Source: Oligoflexia bacterium (GTDB taxonomy: Bacteria > Bdellovibrionota_B > Oligoflexia > Oligoflexales > JAGOVF01). Taken from it: 44,955 bases of DNA. Under the pieces are notes generated by a model. That model did not search any database. It was not told the origin of the DNA and was given only the letters and a program-made list of their open reading frames with translations. The translations under genes were made by a program, and so were the position numbers. The DNA lies in contig JAUILP010000024.1 in assembly GCA_030432875.1 (NCBI GenBank), positions 1 through 44,955 on the forward strand, written 5' to 3'. Below, one piece after another: positions 44,139 to 44,955 of this stretch. Each line of letters begins with the position of its first letter. The first letter of the stretch is position 1.

Positions 44139-44925
44139 GTTGAGTTTTTCCTCATGGTTAAAAAATTAATATTTTTAGGTGGCTATATCAAGCCGTTAAA
44201 AAAAGGGTTCTATATAAAAACATTTCTCGCACAAGATTTTTCGACATAAAAAATTTCATAAAATGGCTTAAACGAAAAAATTCTTGCGGTCATATTTAGC
44301 ACGATCATGATAATCACCGATCACAGAAACTTAATATGTTATTTATTTTCAAAAAAATATCTTTAAAACCTTAAAAATTATATATGTGTACCCAATTGGG
44401 AACGGACTTTAATCAGTTAGAGCTTAGGATATATATGGTGAGCTAAGGGTAGTGAGACGAATTTACCGTGAAGGTCTGATTTTTGTTGTTTGGTTTTAGA
44501 CTTTAGGGAACCTTCTCGCTTCAATAGTTTAAATAATCGCATCATGAAGACGCACAGATTCAGGCCTAAAAAGTCATTGCAGCTAGCATCGGAAGCCAAT
44601 CGGTAAAAAAGAAAATAGACCAATGACGTTTGGCTTTGGGAAGGCTATATATAGAAAAAAGCCAGGCAGTATAGGGGGGGGACAAGTGAGTATGGTAGCT
44701 TACGTGTACCGAGAAGAGGGTTTGACCTATATTTAAGGCCCCATAAGGCCAGTTTTCTGATCAGGTGATACAAACTCTGATGGTGCAATCTCCTACAAAT
44801 GGTCAACATTTTGGTAGACTGAGCTATGTTTATAGGGCCTGTACTCACATCTAATTTAAACTATTGAAATCAAAACAGTTTCTTACGACAATCTTTTTTA
44901 AAAAACAAAAGGAAGCTTGAGAAAC
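44139..44925. other. Gene-poor right-hand region, about 790 bp
   Basis: Two minus-strand frames (44417-44623 and 44645-44848) lack ribosome binding sites and family features, and one reads through a run of eight G/C bases; I do not accept them. 44139-44400 is AT-rich without recognisable signals. The region may be a decayed gene or the flank of a mobile element. Confidence 0.35.
44520..44868. repeat. 15-bp inverted repeat pair
   Basis: TTCAATAGTTTAAAT at 44520-44534 and its exact complement ATTTAAACTATTGAA at 44854-44868. They enclose about 320 bp containing no accepted gene. Whether they are mobile-element ends or chance AT-rich matches cannot be told from the window. Confidence 0.5.
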
Positions 44926-44955
44926 ATGTTACGGATGATGCTAACCGATCAAGGA
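44926..44955 (+). CDS. Possible start of a transposase, cut by the right edge
   Basis: Ten codons from ATG 44926 read MLRMMLTDQG. Several IS5-type transposases open with M-x-LTDxQW, so a mobile element is suggested, but ten residues cannot prove it. AAGGA lies about 13 nt upstream, and GGGCCTGTACTCA at 44836-44848 could be a terminal repeat. Confidence 0.25.
   Translation, partial: MLRMMLTDQG

Noticed and set aside
44417..44848. Two minus-strand frames of about 67 codons
   Set aside because: No ribosome binding sites, no recognisable family, and composition unlike accepted genes.

Overview
The window looks like chromosome from a flagellated Gram-negative bacterium with many surface lipoproteins, most likely Bdellovibrionota/Oligoflexia or a deltaproteobacterial relative. 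This placement is an inference. It rests on moderately low GC, complete lipid A/BAM/Lol genes, sigma-54- and sigma-28-type flagellar promoters, a class II ribonucleotide reductase, and many exported proteins with no family I recognise. No tRNA, rRNA or CRISPR array was seen.

Layout. 1-7680: four exported proteins: a lipoprotein cut by the left edge, a leucine-rich-repeat protein, a 1419-residue lipoprotein of about 12 Ig-like modules plus a LamG-like domain, and a small lipoprotein. 7835-11514 (minus): fliK-flgD behind a sigma-54-type promoter. 11892-14493 (plus): an XPB-family helicase overlapping a DUF790/Bax1-type nuclease, a two-gene module best known from archaeal DNA repair. 14893-20224: three more exported proteins, one with HEAT-like repeats. 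20635-24132: B12-dependent ribonucleotide reductase behind two NrdR-like boxes that flank a perfect DnaA box. 24591-28572 (minus): a REC-HPt-CheA-CheW-CheW kinase and flagellin, each with a sigma-28-type promoter. 29138-32374 (minus): a C39-like cysteine-protease lipoprotein, 5-formyl-THF cyclo-ligase and a bitopic membrane protein with an acidic linker. 32597-42905 (minus): a tight operon in transcription order lolC/E-lolD-bamA-skp-fabZ-lpxA-lpxB-msbA-lpxK. 43329-43472: an unannotated 47-residue small protein with a strong ribosome binding site and a terminator. After a small Cys-rich exported protein, the right end is gene-poor and may run into an insertion sequence.

How it fits together. 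The envelope operon covers lipid A synthesis and flipping, outer-membrane protein assembly and lipoprotein release. Its Lol export step would serve the many lipoproteins in the window. Sigma-28-like promoters lie not only before flagellin and the CheA-like kinase but also before at least three exported-protein genes, which suggests that surface proteins are co-expressed with motility. The fliK-flgD pair, with its sigma-54-like promoter, would be the earlier flagellar class.
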